Source: Labilithrix sp. (lineage in GTDB: Bacteria; Myxococcota_A; Polyangia; Polyangiales; Polyangiaceae). Taken from it: 64,000 nucleotides of DNA. The translations under genes were made by a program, and so were the position numbers. A model generated the notes under the pieces. It saw only the letters and a program-made list of their open reading frames with translations, had not been told where the DNA came from and searched no databases. The stretch covers positions 34,562 to 98,561 of the forward strand of contig JAHBWA010000016.1 in assembly GCA_019637195.1 (NCBI GenBank), written 5' to 3'. Below, one piece after another: positions 1-9,694 of this stretch (positions are counted from its first letter, which is position 1; each line of letters opens with the position of its first letter).

Positions 1-1644
1 AACGGCGGCACGCTCCAGTCGTACGATCTCCGGCTCATCCGTCAGCACGCGCTGCTCGCGATCGCCGATCCGACGAACCCGAACCTCCCGCTCCTCCGCC
101 GCGACTCCCCGGCGGGCTGCCCGGACAACCCTCCGATCTTCAGGGAAGGCGAGCCCGGTCGCCAGCCGCTCGGGGAGACCTGCGCGCCGCCGGTGGACTC
201 GAGAGCGTACTTCCGCGACTCGGCGGTGATCGGCGCGTTCGCGACGGACCTGCTCCTCTCCCGGCCGCCCGCCGCGCTCACCGGCGATTTCATCGTCCCG
301 GACGATCGCTGCGCGGCGCCGCCGTGTCGCCAGAGCGCCAAGGTGCACGCCGACGATCCGCTCGTCCCGGCGGGCAACGCGCGGCGCGACCGCTTGTTCG
401 CCCCCGTGCGCGGAAACGCCACCCTGACCTGGGCCTCGGTCGAGCGCGACAGCTTCGAGAGCGCGCCCACGGCGGCGGACACGCGGGACACCTACGCGCC
501 GTTCCGGATCGACTGCGGGCAGGACGCGTCGCGGCGCTGCGACGCCGTCCACCAGATCGGCGAGGACCCGAACGAAGAGGGGAACACGCGGCACATCACG
601 ATGCCCGGCGAGCCGTTCGGCGCGACGATCAGCGACGACGGCACCTCGCTCCTCGTCACGCACCAGAACGACACCAAGACGACGCTCTTCTCGACCGGGC
701 TCTCGCGCTCGCGCGACGACGACGAGCGCGACCGGCCGCTCCCGGCGATCCAGTTCGTCGCCGACAACGTCCCGGTGGGCGGCGTCGGGATCGCCGGAGT
801 GCCGCACGATCCGGACGCGTTCCTCGGCGCGCCCAGCCTCCCGCGCCCCGCGTTCCTCGAGACGAGCCGCGCGATCCCGGAGGTGAGCCTCCTCCGCCGT
901 TACTCGGACGAGGAGGGCGGCGTCGGCCCATCGGTGCCGCGCCCGTTCCTCGACGTCGAGACCGCGTTCCCGATCACGGCGAGCGCGGGCGGAGCCGACT
1001 CGCGCGGCATCGCGATCGATCCGACGCCGCGCCTCGCGTGCAAGGCCCGCGTGGCCCCGGTCGGGCCCGGGCAGACGGTGGAGGATCGCGACCGGCAGAT
1101 GCAGGCCTGCGCGCGCAAGCCGGCGCGCGTGTTCATCGCCAACCGATCGCCCGCGGCGCTCCTCGTCGGCGAGGTCGGCGTCCCGCAGGGGACGGACGGC
1201 GCGTACGAGCCCGACCGCCTGACGATCCACAGGTCGGTGCCCCTCTCCGCCGGCGCGTCGCAGGTCTACCTCGCCCCGATCGTCGACTCGGACGGCGCCT
1301 ACGCGCTGCGCGTGTTCGTCGTCTGCTTCGACTCGGCGACGATCTACGTCTACGACCCGGACCTGGCCGAGTACGGCATGGAGAGCGTCATCCGCGTCGC
1401 GCCGGGGCCGTTCGCGATGGCGTTCGATCCGTTCTCGTTCGAGGACGTCGCGAACCACGTGCAGGTCCCGTTCGACCAGCGCGACAGCAGCCTCGGCCTC
1501 CGGCGCTACCGCTTCGCGTACCTCGCCAGCTTCACGCAGTCGTTCGTGCAGCTCATCGATCTCGACAAGACCGCGCGCGCTCCGGCGACCTTTGCGCGGG
1601 TCGTCTATACCCTCGGCCGCCCGACCAACCCGAAGGGCTCGTGA
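1..1644 (+). CDS. Beta-propeller-like extracytoplasmic protein, 5' end outside window
   Basis: The frame is open from base 1 with no start, giving about 547 residues up to the TGA at 1642-1644, so the N-terminus and any signal peptide lie upstream. I do not recognise a named family. Segments such as FGATISDDGTSLLVTHQ, GPFAMAFDPFSF and FAYLASFTQSFVQLIDLD resemble blades of a YVTN/YncE-type beta-propeller. Several cysteines in short loops (DDRCAAPPC, CGQDASRRC) suggest an oxidising, extracytoplasmic location. The ATG of the next gene overlaps the stop (TGATG), so the two are probably translationally coupled and act together. Function unknown; propeller identity is inference, coding status is firm from codon use and length. 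Confidence 0.8.
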   Translation, partial: NGGTLQSYDLRLIRQHALLAIADPTNPNLPLLRRDSPAGCPDNPPIFREGEPGRQPLGETCAPPVDSRAYFRDSAVIGAFATDLLLSRPPAALTGDFIVPDDRCAAPPCRQSAKVHADDPLVPAGNARRDRLFAPVRGNATLTWASVERDSFESAPTAADTRDTYAPFRIDCGQDASRRCDAVHQIGEDPNEEGNTRHITMPGEPFGATISDDGTSLLVTHQNDTKTTLFSTGLSRSRDDDERDRPLPAIQFVADNVPVGGVGIAGVPHDPDAFLGAPSLPRPAFLETSRAIPEVSLLRRYSDEEGGVGPSVPRPFLDVETAFPITASAGGADSRGIAIDPTPRLACKARVAPVGPGQTVEDRDRQMQACARKPARVFIANRSPAALLVGEVGVPQGTDGAYEPDRLTIHRSVPLSAGASQVYLAPIVDSDGAYALRVFVVCFDSATIYVYDPDLAEYGMESVIRVAPGPFAMAFDPFSFEDVANHVQVPFDQRDSSLGLRRYRFAYLASFTQSFVQLIDLDKTARAPATFARVVYTLGRPTNPKGS

Positions 1645-4600
1645 TGTCGAGAGCACGCTCGGTCCTTTCCGTCCTCGCCGCCGTCGCGGCCGTCGTCGCC
1701 GTCGCGACGGGGTTCTTCGCCTGCTCCCAGGCGCCGACGACCGTGCCGATCCGCACCTTCGAGCGCGCGCAGAAGGTGGACGTCATCTGCCTCCGCGTCT
1801 TCGGGGAGAACGCGCCCGAGCCGCTGAAGCAGGAGGAGTGCGCGCCGGTGCCGCCGAACGTCAACGGCGGCAACCTGGACAACCAGCTCTTCGCGCTCGT
1901 CACGCAGACGAGCCGCGGCGAGGTCGCGGTCGTCGACCTCTCGGCGGGCGTCATCATCGACCAGAGCCAGGCCGTGCCGGGCCTGAACTTCCTCCCGGTC
2001 GGCGCGAACCCGACGGACATCGCCGCCACGCCCGACGGTCGGATGGCGTTCGTCGCCTCGGCGGAGCCGAACAAGTTCGCGATCTACGGCGTCCCCGGGC
2101 ACCGCATCCTCGGCGACATGGCCGGCCGGCGCGATCCCGAGGGCGCGGTCACGCTCTCGTCGTGGCCCGTCTGCGCGCTCCCGCAGCGCCCCGGCTCGCT
2201 CACGGTCGTGCCGCGGCGGACGCTCACGCTCCCCCCGGACGGCGGCGCCGACGACGCCGGCGCGGCGAGCGGTACGACCGACGTACCGTACGAGCTCGTC
2301 GCGGTGCTCCCGGGCGACCGAACGAGCTCGGCGAAGATCGTCACGATCGATCCGCGTCCGTTCCTCCGCGCGTCGCCGCGGCTCGGTCGCGACGGCCAGC
2401 CCCTCGACGATTTCGGCGAGGGAGAGATCCTCGCGCCCGGGCAGCTCCAGGACTGCCCGATCACCGCGGCGATGGAGCTCGCGGGCGAAGAGGCCGTGCC
2501 GGACACCTTCCGCGAGGGCAAGGCATGGGAGGACGGCGTCCCGTGGGTCGACGGCGGCGTCGACCTCTCCTGCGAGACGCCCGACAAGCCCGCGCGCTGC
2601 GGTCTCCGTCCTTGCGCTTGCAAGGACCCGACGACCGGGGCCGACGCCGGCGCGGTGCTCTCCGGCCCGGACGGCGGCGTCATCGCGCTCCCGGCGTGCG
2701 AGGCCGACGCGGGCGGCGACGTCGCGGGCGCCGAGCGCGCGCTCGACCTCGGGCCGCTCGATCCGCCGAAGCCGCTCGCGATCGCCCGCGACGACCAGAT
2801 GCTCTATGTCGCGGACAACGCCCTGCCGCTGATCCACGTCGTCGATCTGTCCGTGCCCGGCGCGCCGCGCGAGCTCCCGCCGCTGGTCGTCTCGAGCTCG
2901 GTCGATCCGACCCGCGCCGTCTCGGTCGGCGCTATCGCGGTCAGTCCGCCGACGCGCGAGTACAAGCGGTTCCTCTACGCCGTCGACGGCAAGGAGGGCA
3001 CGATCGCGGTCTTCGACGTGAGCGATCCGTCGAGCCCCGAGCGCTCCCCGATGCGCCGGCCGCACGCCGAGCTGAACCCGTTCCAGCCGTCCGATCGCAT
3101 CGCGTTCGCCTCGCCGGTCGTCGCCGTGGCGTTCGCCCGTCACGACTTCCCGCTGACGCGCATCGGCGGCGTCGCCCAGCCGAACGCGCAGACCGGCCTG
3201 CTGTGCAACCCCAACCCGAACGTCGACCCCGCGAACGGCGAGGGCGCGGCGGACTACGGCGTGTTCTATCGCGCCGACTCGCGCAACCTCGACGTCGGGC
3301 TCGGGCCCGCGCGGCTCCGGGGCGTCTTCGCGTTCGCCACGCTCCTGAACGGACAGATCGTGGCGATCGACGTCGACGACTGGGACGCGCCGTGCCGCCG
3401 GCCGCAGGACCTCTCCGTCACCGCAGCGACCGCCGAGGGCATCTCGGTCTCGCTCCCGGCGCTCGCCGTGGCGCAGCCCGCGCCGGGGGCGGGCGATCTC
3501 GATCCGTACCACGCGCCGTTCGCGCCGCCCGAGAGCGTCTCGCAGGAGGTCTTCTTCCCGGTCGCCGCGCCCCACCGGATGCGCTCGAACTTCCTCCTGC
3601 GCGACGACTCGCGGAGCGGACGGCACACCCCGTTCCTCCAGTCCACGCCGACGATCACGTCGACCGGCGCGGTCACTCCGCCGCTGGTCGGGCCGGGGAG
3701 CGAGTCGACGCCGAAGATGCGTCCCACCGCGTCGCGGCCAGGCGCTCTCGCGAGCGGGACCGAGGACGTCGGTGTGCGCTTCTCGCTCGACACGCCGGAC
3801 GTGCACTTCGACCAGGAGTGGACGATCACCTACGAGGGCAAGCTGCCGGGCTTCGAGGGGCAGCAGGCCACGATGTCCACGACGGACGGCTACTCGTCGC
3901 TCGTCCTCAGCCAGCCGCAGGGGCAGTTCTGCGCGCGCGGCGTCGAGGACTGGGCGATCGGCGGCGAGCGCGCGAACGCGATCACGAACGCGCTGGCGGC
4001 CGCGGGGCGCGCTCCGTACCCCGAGCGCCTCGATCGCCGGATGGTCGACTACCTCCAGATCAAAGACGAGCTGTTGCCGGCGAACGACGCCTACTGGCGG
4101 CAGGCCGACGTGCCCGAGCCGAACAGCTGCTGGGACGATCGCCTGAACCCGGCCAATCCGGCGGACGCGAACCAGGTCGAGGCCGCCGCTCGCGCGCGCT
4201 TCGACGTTTGCTCGGACGTCTTCGGTCGCGTCGAGCAGGCGAGCGTGAACCGGGACTTCCCGATCCTCGAGGCCTACGACGACCGGCTCGTCATCGGGCG
4301 CTTCGTGAAGTTCTCGGAGGCCGCCTCCCGCGAGGTGGTCTACGTCGACCCGTCCAACGCTGCGTACCTGAAGCTCCTCCGCTGCTGCTTCCACCATCAG
4401 GTGCGCTTCGACGTGCGCGCCGCCTCGCAGTGGGTGACCGTCGGCTCCGGCGTCGGCCTGCTCAACCACGTCACGCGAGGGGAGGGGGGCCGCTGCGTCA
4501 CCTCGTGCGACCCGCGCGAGGCGCTCCTCAACTCACGCGCGCCGTCGCTGCCGTTCGGCGTGCCCACCTCCGGGACGCCGGACTTCGCGCCCTTCCGCGA

Positions 4601-4919
4601 CAGCCCGCTCGCGATGCGAAACCCGGCGTTCTCGTTCTTCGTCCAGAACGGACAGAAGAGCCCCGAAGCCCAGCTGGCGCAGACCAGCCTGCCGACGCCG
4701 GATCAGCCGCCGGTCCGCGACATGACGTTCCGCTTCCAGACGCGCGGGCAGTTCCAGCCGCTCGTCATCAACCTCGCGGCGTCGACCACGGCCGTGAACC
4801 CGCAGTCGATGCGCTTCATCGAGTCGCTCGGCCAGATCGCGGTCGTCGACGGCGCGTCGCAGGGGCTCGTGCTCATCGATCTCGCCGGCGTCACCATTGC
4901 GCGCGCGCCGTACTTCTGA
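1644..4919 (+). CDS. Large beta-propeller-like lipoprotein (1091 aa)
   Basis: The ATG at 1644 overlaps the previous stop by one base. The N-terminus is a lipoprotein signal: basic MSRARS, a long Ala/Val stretch, then lipobox GFFAC with Cys27. The mature protein has repeated units such as LFALVTQTSRGEVAVVDLS, NPTDIAATPDGRMAFVASAE, LAIARDDQMLYVADNALP and FLYAVDGKEGTIAVFDVSD, which read like YVTN/NHL propeller blades (seen). The C-terminal third is rich in Trp and Cys and ends with another blade-like segment (SLGQIAVVDGASQGLVLIDL). Likely anchored in the outer or inner membrane, possibly binding the product of the upstream partner. No enzymatic motif was found and the role is unknown. It is unusually large for a lipoprotein. 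Confidence 0.85.
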   Translation: MSRARSVLSVLAAVAAVVAVATGFFACSQAPTTVPIRTFERAQKVDVICLRVFGENAPEPLKQEECAPVPPNVNGGNLDNQLFALVTQTSRGEVAVVDLSAGVIIDQSQAVPGLNFLPVGANPTDIAATPDGRMAFVASAEPNKFAIYGVPGHRILGDMAGRRDPEGAVTLSSWPVCALPQRPGSLTVVPRRTLTLPPDGGADDAGAASGTTDVPYELVAVLPGDRTSSAKIVTIDPRPFLRASPRLGRDGQPLDDFGEGEILAPGQLQDCPITAAMELAGEEAVPDTFREGKAWEDGVPWVDGGVDLSCETPDKPARCGLRPCACKDPTTGADAGAVLSGPDGGVIALPACEADAGGDVAGAERALDLGPLDPPKPLAIARDDQMLYVADNALPLIHVVDLSVPGAPRELPPLVVSSSVDPTRAVSVGAIAVSPPTREYKRFLYAVDGKEGTIAVFDVSDPSSPERSPMRRPHAELNPFQPSDRIAFASPVVAVAFARHDFPLTRIGGVAQPNAQTGLLCNPNPNVDPANGEGAADYGVFYRADSRNLDVGLGPARLRGVFAFATLLNGQIVAIDVDDWDAPCRRPQDLSVTAATAEGISVSLPALAVAQPAPGAGDLDPYHAPFAPPESVSQEVFFPVAAPHRMRSNFLLRDDSRSGRHTPFLQSTPTITSTGAVTPPLVGPGSESTPKMRPTASRPGALASGTEDVGVRFSLDTPDVHFDQEWTITYEGKLPGFEGQQATMSTTDGYSSLVLSQPQGQFCARGVEDWAIGGERANAITNALAAAGRAPYPERLDRRMVDYLQIKDELLPANDAYWRQADVPEPNSCWDDRLNPANPADANQVEAAARARFDVCSDVFGRVEQASVNRDFPILEAYDDRLVIGRFVKFSEAASREVVYVDPSNAAYLKLLRCCFHHQVRFDVRAASQWVTVGSGVGLLNHVTRGEGGRCVTSCDPREALLNSRAPSLPFGVPTSGTPDFAPFRDSPLAMRNPAFSFFVQNGQKSPEAQLAQTSLPTPDQPPVRDMTFRFQTRGQFQPLVINLAASTTAVNPQSMRFIESLGQIAVVDGASQGLVLIDLAGVTIARAPYF

Positions 4920-4933
4920 CAGACCTTCTCGCG

Positions 4934-7744
4934 ATGAGTCCGTCATCGGAGGGCTCGCGTCCCTCGAATCCGCCGAGCTCGGCCGCTCCCCGCGCGTCGT
5001 CGAAGGGCCACGGCGCCGACACGCCCGTGATGCGGCAGTTCCTCGCCGCGAAGGCGGCGTATCCGGACGCGATCCTCTTCTTCCGCCTCGGTGACTTCTA
5101 CGAGCTCTTCTTCGACGACGCCGTCGTCGCCGCCAAGATCTGCGATCTCACGCTGACGAGCCGCAACAAGTCGGCGGAGGACCCGATCCCGATGTGCGGC
5201 GCGCCGTACCACGCCGCGAGCGGGTACATCCAGAAGCTCCTCGACGCCGGCCACAAGGTCGCGATCTGCGAGCAGATGGCCGATCCGTCGACGGTGAAGG
5301 GGATCGTCCCGCGCGAGGTCGTGCGCGTCGCGACGCCGGCGCTGGCCTACGACGACGCCGGGCTCGACTCGAAGAAGAACCTCTTCTTGATGGGCGTCGA
5401 GGTCGAGAGCGCGCGTGATCGCGTCGGCGTCGCGGTCCTCGACTTCTCGACGGGGGAGCTCCTCGCGTGCGAGGCCGACGGCGGCGAGGCGGCGCTCTCG
5501 GAGATCGTGCGGCTCGATCCGCGCGAGGTCCTCCTCGGGCAAGGCGCCGGATCGCTCGGCGCCACCATCCGGACGGCGCTCCCGCGCGCGGCGGTCCGCG
5601 AGGAGCCCGCCGCGCTCGACCTCGAGCAGGCGATCGCCGTCCTCGACTCGGTGCTCGGCGGAGGGCAAGCGCGGAAGGCGTGCGCCAGCGATCTCGCGCT
5701 CCGCGCGGCCGCGCGCTGCGTCGCGCTGGCGAAGGCGTGCGAGCCCGGGCGGGCGCTGCCGATCTCGCGGCTCGCGGAGTACCCGCTCGGCGACACGCTC
5801 GTCCTCGACGACGCCACGCAGCGCCACCTGGAGCTGGTGCGCACGATGGACGGCGAGACCAAGGGCTCGCTGCTCGATCAGATCGACGCGACCAAGACGT
5901 CCCCCGGGGCGCGCCTCCTCCGGCGCCGCCTCCTCGCTCCGCGCACGAGCGTCGTGGAGATCCGGCGCCGCCTCGACGGCGTCGAGCTCTTCGTCACCCA
6001 ACCCGGCCTCCGCGCGGACGTCCGCGCGCGGCTCGCGAAGGTGGCGGACGTCGAGCGCCTCGCGGTGAAGCTCGCCGTCGAGCGCGTGGGCCCGCGCGAG
6101 CTCGCGCTGCTCCGCACGTCGCTCGCGGAGCTGCCGGCGATCGACGACGCGCTCGCGGCGTGCCCCGATCCGATGACCCGCGACGCGCTGGAGATCCCGC
6201 CCGACTCGGCGCCGGGCGTCGCGCCTGGCAAGCGCCGCGGCGGCGGCGGCGCGAAGGGCGCCGCGTCGCCGGGGCGCTTCGTGGACCGCTGCGAGGACGT
6301 GAGCGCGCTGCTCGCCCGCGCGCTCGTCGACGAGCCGCCCGTCCGCGTCAGCGAGGGCGGCGTCATCCGTGACGGGTTCGACGCCGAGCTCGACGAGTCG
6401 CGCACCCTGGCGAAGGACGGCCAGCGGCTGATCGTCGAGCTCGAAGCGCGCCTCCGCGAAGAGGCGCAGATCCCGTCGCTCAAGCTCCGCTACACGCGCG
6501 TCTTCGGCTGGTACGTCGAGGTCACGAAGAGCCACCTCGGCAAGGCCCCGAAGACCTGGCGGCGCAAGCAGACCATCGCGACCGGCGAGCGGTTCACCTG
6601 CGACGACCTCGACGCGCTCGCCGACAAGCTCGCGCACGCCGAGGAGCGCCTCTCCTCGCGCGAGTCCGAGCTCTGGACCGCGCTCGTCCGGGACCTCGGC
6701 GCCCACGTCGAGCGCCTCCGGGCCGTCAGCGGGCGGCTCGCGGCGCTCGACGTCGCGAGCGCGCTCGCCGAGGTCGCGCACCGCGACGACTACGTGAGGC
6801 CCGAGGTCGACGAGTCGCTCGAGCTCTACCTCGAGGACGCGCGGCACCCCGTGGTCGAGCGCCTCGCCGCCGCGGGGCGCTTCGTCCCGAACGACGTCCA
6901 GCTCGACGCCGCGCCGGACGCCGCGGCCGACCGGGCGCGGCTCTGGATCGTGACCGGCCCGAACATGGCCGGAAAGTCGACGTTCATGCGCCAGGTCGCG
7001 CTCGCCGTCGTCCTCGCGCACGCGGGCTCGTTCGTCCCGGCGAAGCGCGCGCGCATCGGCGTCGTCGACCGCGTGCTCACGCGCGTCGGCGCGAGCGACA
7101 ACCTCGCGCGCGGCGAGAGCACCTTCATGGTCGAGATGAAGGAGACGGCGAACATCGTCCGCCGCGCGACGCGGCGCTCGCTCGTCGTCCTCGACGAGAT
7201 CGGGCGCGGCACGAGCACGTACGACGGCCTCTCGATCGCGTGGGCCGTCGCCGAGCACCTGCACGACGTCTCGGGCTGCCGGGCGCTCTTCGCGACGCAC
7301 TACCACGAGCTCACCGAGCTCGCGGCGAGCGCCGCGCGCGCCGACAACTACAGCGTCAGCGCGCGCGAGCACGCCGGGAGCATCGTCTTTTTCCACAAGG
7401 TGCAGCGCGGCGCCGCGTCGCGGAGCTACGGCGTCGCGTGCGCTCGCCTCGCCGGGCTCCCCGAGCCCGTCCTCGCGCGGGCGAAGGCCATCCTCGACGA
7501 CCTCGAGCGGAGCGCGTCGCTCCCCACCGGCAACGCCTCGCGCACGCCGCGCTCGCGCAAGAACGACGCGCAGCTCGGGCTCTTCGCGGCCGGCGGCGGC
7601 GCGAGCGGAGTCGAGGCGCCTCCTCCCCGCGAGCCGAGCCCCGCGATCGACATGCTCCGCGCGCTCGACGTCGAGCGGATCACGCCGATCGAGGCGCTCA
7701 CCACGCTGGCGAAGCTGAAGGGGCTCGCGGGCGACGGCTCGTGA
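4934..7744 (+). CDS. mutS: DNA mismatch repair protein MutS
   Basis: 936 residues, slightly longer than typical MutS (about 850-880). The N-terminal mismatch-binding domain has the Phe-x-Glu motif in GDFYELFFDD (Phe55, Glu57) that stacks on the mispair. The C-terminal ABC-type ATPase shows Walker A GPNMAGKST near residue 675, Walker B with signature DEIGRGTST near 754, and ATHYHEL. MutS recognises mismatches and small loops and recruits MutL. ATG at 4934 lies 14 bases after the preceding stop. The extra length comes from a Ser/Pro-rich N-terminal lead of about 30 residues, a Gly/Lys/Arg-rich insertion (KRRGGGGAKG) near residues 426-449 in the core, and a tail with QLGLFA near 880, which resembles the beta-clamp-binding motif of other MutS proteins. 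The next gene starts inside its stop codon. Confidence 0.97.
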   Translation: MSPSSEGSRPSNPPSSAAPRASSKGHGADTPVMRQFLAAKAAYPDAILFFRLGDFYELFFDDAVVAAKICDLTLTSRNKSAEDPIPMCGAPYHAASGYIQKLLDAGHKVAICEQMADPSTVKGIVPREVVRVATPALAYDDAGLDSKKNLFLMGVEVESARDRVGVAVLDFSTGELLACEADGGEAALSEIVRLDPREVLLGQGAGSLGATIRTALPRAAVREEPAALDLEQAIAVLDSVLGGGQARKACASDLALRAAARCVALAKACEPGRALPISRLAEYPLGDTLVLDDATQRHLELVRTMDGETKGSLLDQIDATKTSPGARLLRRRLLAPRTSVVEIRRRLDGVELFVTQPGLRADVRARLAKVADVERLAVKLAVERVGPRELALLRTSLAELPAIDDALAACPDPMTRDALEIPPDSAPGVAPGKRRGGGGAKGAASPGRFVDRCEDVSALLARALVDEPPVRVSEGGVIRDGFDAELDESRTLAKDGQRLIVELEARLREEAQIPSLKLRYTRVFGWYVEVTKSHLGKAPKTWRRKQTIATGERFTCDDLDALADKLAHAEERLSSRESELWTALVRDLGAHVERLRAVSGRLAALDVASALAEVAHRDDYVRPEVDESLELYLEDARHPVVERLAAAGRFVPNDVQLDAAPDAAADRARLWIVTGPNMAGKSTFMRQVALAVVLAHAGSFVPAKRARIGVVDRVLTRVGASDNLARGESTFMVEMKETANIVRRATRRSLVVLDEIGRGTSTYDGLSIAWAVAEHLHDVSGCRALFATHYHELTELAASAARADNYSVSAREHAGSIVFFHKVQRGAASRSYGVACARLAGLPEPVLARAKAILDDLERSASLPTGNASRTPRSRKNDAQLGLFAAGGGASGVEAPPPREPSPAIDMLRALDVERITPIEALTTLAKLKGLAGDGS

Positions 7745-8655
7745 CGGCCGCGAGCCCAGCGCCCGAGGTCGGTCGGCGCGAGGGGCGGAACGTCGGCTAC
7801 GTCCTCGTCGCCGCCGCCGCGACGGCCTGGGGGACGTGGCCGCTCATCCTGAAGCACGCGGTGATGCCGGCCTCGCTCCAGGCGGCGCTGATGATGGTCG
7901 TCGGCACCGCCGTGAGCTTCCCCGTCATGCTGAAAGATCGCGTGCGCGTGCGCGCGCGTCCGGTGCACTGGCTCGGGGTGGCGTGGCTCGGCGTCGCGGA
8001 CGCCCTCAACGTGGTCCTCTTCTTCGCCGCCTACCAGCGCACGTCGGTCGCCGTCGCCGTCCTCACGCACTACCTCACCCCGATCTTCGTCGCGCTCGCG
8101 GCGCCGGCGGTGCTCGGCGAGCGTCCGAGCGCGCGGACGTTCGGCGCCGTCGTCGTCTCGTTCGCCGGTCTAGCGCTGCTCCTCCGGCCCTGGAGCGAGG
8201 GCCTCGCCCCGAGCGATCTCGTCGGCGCCGCCCTCGGCGCGGGCAGCGCGGTCTTCTACGCGTCGAACGTCCTCGTCAACAAGCGGCTCGCGCACGTCTT
8301 CTCGGCGAGCGAGCTGATGTTCTTCCACGGCCTCGTCGCGGTCCCGCTCCTCTGGTCGCTCGTGCCGGCCGGGGCCGTCGCGGCGGCGTCGGCGACGTCG
8401 ATCGCCGTCGTGCTCGCGGGCTCGCTGGGCCCGGGCGCCCTCGGCGGGCTCACCTTCGTCTGGGGGTTGCGGCGGATCGCCGCGAGTCACGCCTCGATCC
8501 TGACCCTGCTCGAGCCCTTCGTGGCCGTGGTGCTCGCCGCGATTTTCCTTCGCCAAGGCCTCGCCCAGGGCCAGCTGCTCGGAGGGGCGCTTATCCTGAC
8601 CGGTGCAGTCCTGGTGATCACCGCGCGCCCGTTGCAACGCTCGGAGATAGAGTAG
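7741..8655 (+). CDS. EamA/DMT-family membrane transporter
   Basis: Starts at GTG 7741, overlapping the mutS TGA in the arrangement GTGA; no other start fits. The 304 residues form about ten hydrophobic helices in two homologous halves of five, the layout of the drug/metabolite transporter superfamily. The EamA signature is recognisable in the first half (VAVAVLTHYLTPIFVALAA then LGERPS) and again in the second (ASHASILTLLEPFVAVVLA then FLRQGL). Members export amino acids, metabolites or drugs across the inner membrane; the substrate cannot be read from sequence. Coupling to mutS is positional only and may reflect genome packing. Confidence 0.88.
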   Translation: MTAASPAPEVGRREGRNVGYVLVAAAATAWGTWPLILKHAVMPASLQAALMMVVGTAVSFPVMLKDRVRVRARPVHWLGVAWLGVADALNVVLFFAAYQRTSVAVAVLTHYLTPIFVALAAPAVLGERPSARTFGAVVVSFAGLALLLRPWSEGLAPSDLVGAALGAGSAVFYASNVLVNKRLAHVFSASELMFFHGLVAVPLLWSLVPAGAVAAASATSIAVVLAGSLGPGALGGLTFVWGLRRIAASHASILTLLEPFVAVVLAAIFLRQGLAQGQLLGGALILTGAVLVITARPLQRSEIE

Positions 8656-8666
8656 AATCCCGGTCC

Positions 8667-9629
8667 TTGAGTGTCCGTGAGTCGCTCCTGTCCTCGGTGG
8701 CGCCGATCGCCGCCGGTGAGCTCCTCGTCGTCGCGGACGAGGCGACGCGGAAGCTCGTGACGCTCCAGATCAGCATGCTCGCGATGCAGGCGTCGCACGC
8801 CGAGAGCGAGGCGCGCGCGGTCGCGATCGTGAGCGAGAAGTCGAGCTCGCTCGACTGCGTCGTCGTCGACGTCGGCCTCGCCGGGCTCGACCCGTGGGCC
8901 CTCCTCAAGCAGCTGCGGCAGGACCCCGAGACGTCGACGATCCCGGTGATGGTCATCCTCGGTCGCCCGCCGAACGAGTCCGACATGCTGAAGCTGATCG
9001 ACGCGGGCGTGATGGATCACCTCGTCAAGCCGCTCAGCCCCACGCTGCTCTGCGCGAAGATCAAGGCGGTCTCGGAGCGCTCGCGGATGCAGCGCGAGCT
9101 CAAGAACAAGCTGCGCTTCGCGCTGGAGTACTCCGCGCTCGACGCGCTGACCGGCCTCTACAACCGGCGCTACTTCGAGCGCCGTCTCCGCGAAGAGTCG
9201 GCGCACGCCAAGCGGCACAAGCGGCCCTTTTCGCTCGTCCTCGTCGACATCGACCACTTCAAGCTCGTCAACGACACCTACGGCCACGAGGACGGCGACC
9301 GCGTGCTCTGCCACGTCGCGGAGCTGCTCGGCGGCTCGCTCCGCGAGGACGACATCGCCTGCCGCTTCGGCGGCGAGGAGTTCGTCATCCTCCTGCGCGC
9401 CACGCCCGGACCCGCGGCGCGCGTCGTCGCCAACCGCCTCCGCGCCTCGGTCGCGTCCCAGCCCATCGCGCTCGGCGCGAAGGACGAGCCGCGCCACGTC
9501 ACGCTGAGCGGCGGCGTCTCCGCGGCGGACGAGCGGAACGACTACGACGTCGACAACATCGTCGACCGCGCCGACAAGGCGCTCTACCGCGCGAAGCGCG
9601 GCGGCAGGAACCGCGTCGAGATGGAGTGA
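8667..9629 (+). CDS. Receiver-GGDEF protein, probable diguanylate cyclase
   Basis: An N-terminal response-regulator receiver domain is followed by a GGDEF domain. The receiver keeps the likely phospho-acceptor Asp in DCVVVDVGLAGLD and the conserved Lys in HLVKPLSP, but its first strand reads LLVVADEAT, so the usual acidic pair is weakened. The GGDEF domain begins at DALTGLYNRRYF and carries the active-site motif RFGGEEF near residue 235. An RxxD inhibitory site (REDD) lies exactly five residues upstream, so a c-di-GMP-producing, product-inhibited enzyme is expected. The start is uncertain: TTG 8667 gives 320 residues, and GTG 8697 is an alternative. It lies 11 bases after the transporter gene. 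A PilZ effector gene sits elsewhere in this window. Confidence 0.9.
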   Translation: MSVRESLLSSVAPIAAGELLVVADEATRKLVTLQISMLAMQASHAESEARAVAIVSEKSSSLDCVVVDVGLAGLDPWALLKQLRQDPETSTIPVMVILGRPPNESDMLKLIDAGVMDHLVKPLSPTLLCAKIKAVSERSRMQRELKNKLRFALEYSALDALTGLYNRRYFERRLREESAHAKRHKRPFSLVLVDIDHFKLVNDTYGHEDGDRVLCHVAELLGGSLREDDIACRFGGEEFVILLRATPGPAARVVANRLRASVASQPIALGAKDEPRHVTLSGGVSAADERNDYDVDNIVDRADKALYRAKRGGRNRVEME

Positions 9630-9639
9630 CGCGGGCCGA

Positions 9640-9664
9640 GGAGGCCGCGCGTCCCGCGGCCTCC
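9640..9664. terminator. GC-rich hairpin between convergent genes
   Basis: A perfect 10-bp stem (GGAGGCCGCG at 9640-9649 with its complement at 9655-9664) encloses a 5-nt loop. It lies between the GGDEF gene and gcvH, whose 3' ends face each other. There is no T-tract, so it may act as a bidirectional barrier rather than a classical intrinsic terminator. Confidence 0.55.
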
Positions 9665-9694
9665 CTCGAGCGCGCTCCGGCCGCGGGGCGCCGG

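Noticed and set aside
1605..4469. 954-codon open frame on the minus strand
   Set aside because: Antisense to the propeller lipoprotein; composition is Arg/Ala/Asp-rich shadow coding typical of 70% GC DNA, with no motif or signal.
4943..7396. 817-codon open frame on the minus strand
   Set aside because: Antisense to mutS, whose identity is certain; the translation is low-complexity Arg/Glu/Val.
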